From the NCBI GenBank assembly GCA_035708085.1, contig DASSTE010000046.1, forward strand, positions 1 through 63,447: 63,447 nucleotides of DNA, read 5' to 3'. The notes beneath the pieces were generated by a model, which saw only the letters and a program-made list of their open reading frames with translations, searched no databases and was not told the origin of the DNA. Shown here piece by piece: positions 63,005 through 63,447 of the stretch. A program made the position numbers and the translations under genes. Within the stretch, counting starts at the first letter, position 1; each line of letters begins with the position of its first letter. Origin of the DNA: DASSBR01 sp035708085 (lineage in GTDB: Bacteria > Pseudomonadota > Gammaproteobacteria > Natronospirales > DASSBR01).

Positions 63005-63447
63005 TTATTTTCGCCCGCCGTCCGGCCGCATCAGCGGAAACAGGATCACGTCGCGAATCGACGGCGCATCCGTGAACAGCATCGCCAGGCGGTCGATGCC
63101 GATACCCTCGCCGGCCGTCGGCGGCATGCCGTATTCGAGCGTCTGAATGTAGTCTTCGTCGTAGTACATCGCCTCTTCGTCGCCGCCGGCTTTGGCGACC
63201 GCCTGTTCGCGGAAGCGTTCGGCCTGGTCCTCCGGATCGTTCAACTCGGAGAAGCCGTTGGCGAGTTCGCGGCCGCCGATGAACAGCTCGAAGCGATCTA
63301 CCACCGAGGGGTCCGCATCGTTACGGCGCGACAGCGGCGAAATTTCGGTCGGGTAGGCGGTAACGAACGTCGGCTGGATCAGCTTCTCTTCGACCGTCTT
63401 TTCAAAAATTTCGATCAGTACCTTGCCGACGCCATATTCCGGCTTCA
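63005..63447 (-). CDS. lysS: Lysine-tRNA ligase, C-terminal part
   Basis: The last 147 codons of a class II lysyl-tRNA synthetase; the gene runs off the window edge. Class II motif 3 is seen in GMPPTAGEGIGIDRLAMLFTD, and VDRFELFIGGRELANGFSELNDP is a LysS hallmark, as is the ending SIRDVILFPLMRP. The internal Met at 63304 is not the start. Confidence 0.97.
   Translation of the reverse strand, partial: KPEYGVGKVLIEIFEKTVEEKLIQPTFVTAYPTEISPLSRRNDADPSVVDRFELFIGGRELANGFSELNDPEDQAERFREQAVAKAGGDEEAMYYDEDYIQTLEYGMPPTAGEGIGIDRLAMLFTDAPSIRDVILFPLMRPDGGRK

Overview
The window is a GC-rich, gene-dense piece of a bacterial chromosome that reads as core housekeeping DNA. Gene content and order point to a gammaproteobacterium: ffh/rpsP-rimM-trmD-rplS, rpsF-rpsR-(DUF2232)-rplI-dnaB-alr-radA, rpsB-tsf-pyrH-frr-cdsA-rseP-bamA-skp-lpxD-fabZ-lpxA-lpxB-rnhB-dnaE-accA-tilS, rpoE-rseA-rseB-degP-grx-lepA-lepB-rnc-era-recO and an sdh operon ending in sdhE-ygfX. 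LPS and BAM genes show a Gram-negative envelope. The genus cannot be fixed from sequence alone; overall style resembles the Xanthomonadales/Nevskiales/Chromatiales range. There is no prophage, complete IS, CRISPR array or resistance cargo, and no gene-free stretch longer than about 300 bases.

Layout. 61-2608 (+): ettA and a secreted hypothetical. 2622-7710 (-): a secreted TPR-like protein, then the rpsP-rimM-trmD-rplS operon and ffh. 7817-11103 (+): ypjD-yfjD and two tandem DUF4142 genes. 11110-17220 (-): radA, alr, dnaB, rplI, DUF2232, rpsR, rpsF. 17356-36120 (-): a long envelope/translation/replication cluster from tilS and accA back to rpsB. 36323-39761 (+): map and glnD, divergent from rpsB. 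39758-44058 (-): galU, a ComEA-like secreted protein, rlmB, rnr. 44160-44246 (+): tRNA-Leu(CAG). 44293-48155 (-): a BNR/VPS10-like secreted protein and a Tyr/Pro-rich lipoprotein. 48237-57469 (-): the rpoE envelope-stress locus running into lepA-lepB-rnc-era-recO. 57677-61881 (-): complex II with two assembly factors (SdhE and a 54-aa SDHAF4/DUF1674 protein that length filters miss) plus YgfX. 61980-62843 (+): ygfZ. 62858-63447 (-): a 41-codon ORF and the end of lysS.

The genes fit together as translation and its quality control (EttA, S16/L19, S6/S18/L9, S2/EF-Ts/RRF, LepA), membrane and secretion (Ffh, LepB, RseP, BamA, Skp, lipid A genes, CdsA, AccA), envelope stress (RpoE-RseA-RseB-DegP with RseP) and respiration (Sdh).

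The most unusual signal lies between genes. At least six junctions inside housekeeping clusters (alr/radA, accA/tilS, lpxB/rnhB, rpsB/tsf, map/glnD, grx/lepA) carry arrays of 7-base units, mostly arranged as inverted repeats. One unit type is CTAG-based, the other GGTTAAG-like. They begin at, or encode, the end of the upstream gene and stop just before the start of the next. Because 7 is not a multiple of 3, and because the units contain TAG or TAA, such arrays give stop codons in every frame. Other points: uppS and dxr are absent from their usual slots, S2 and S6 carry long low-complexity acidic tails, an intrinsic terminator lies inside a signal-peptide coding region, and several genes start with TTG overlapping the previous TGA.
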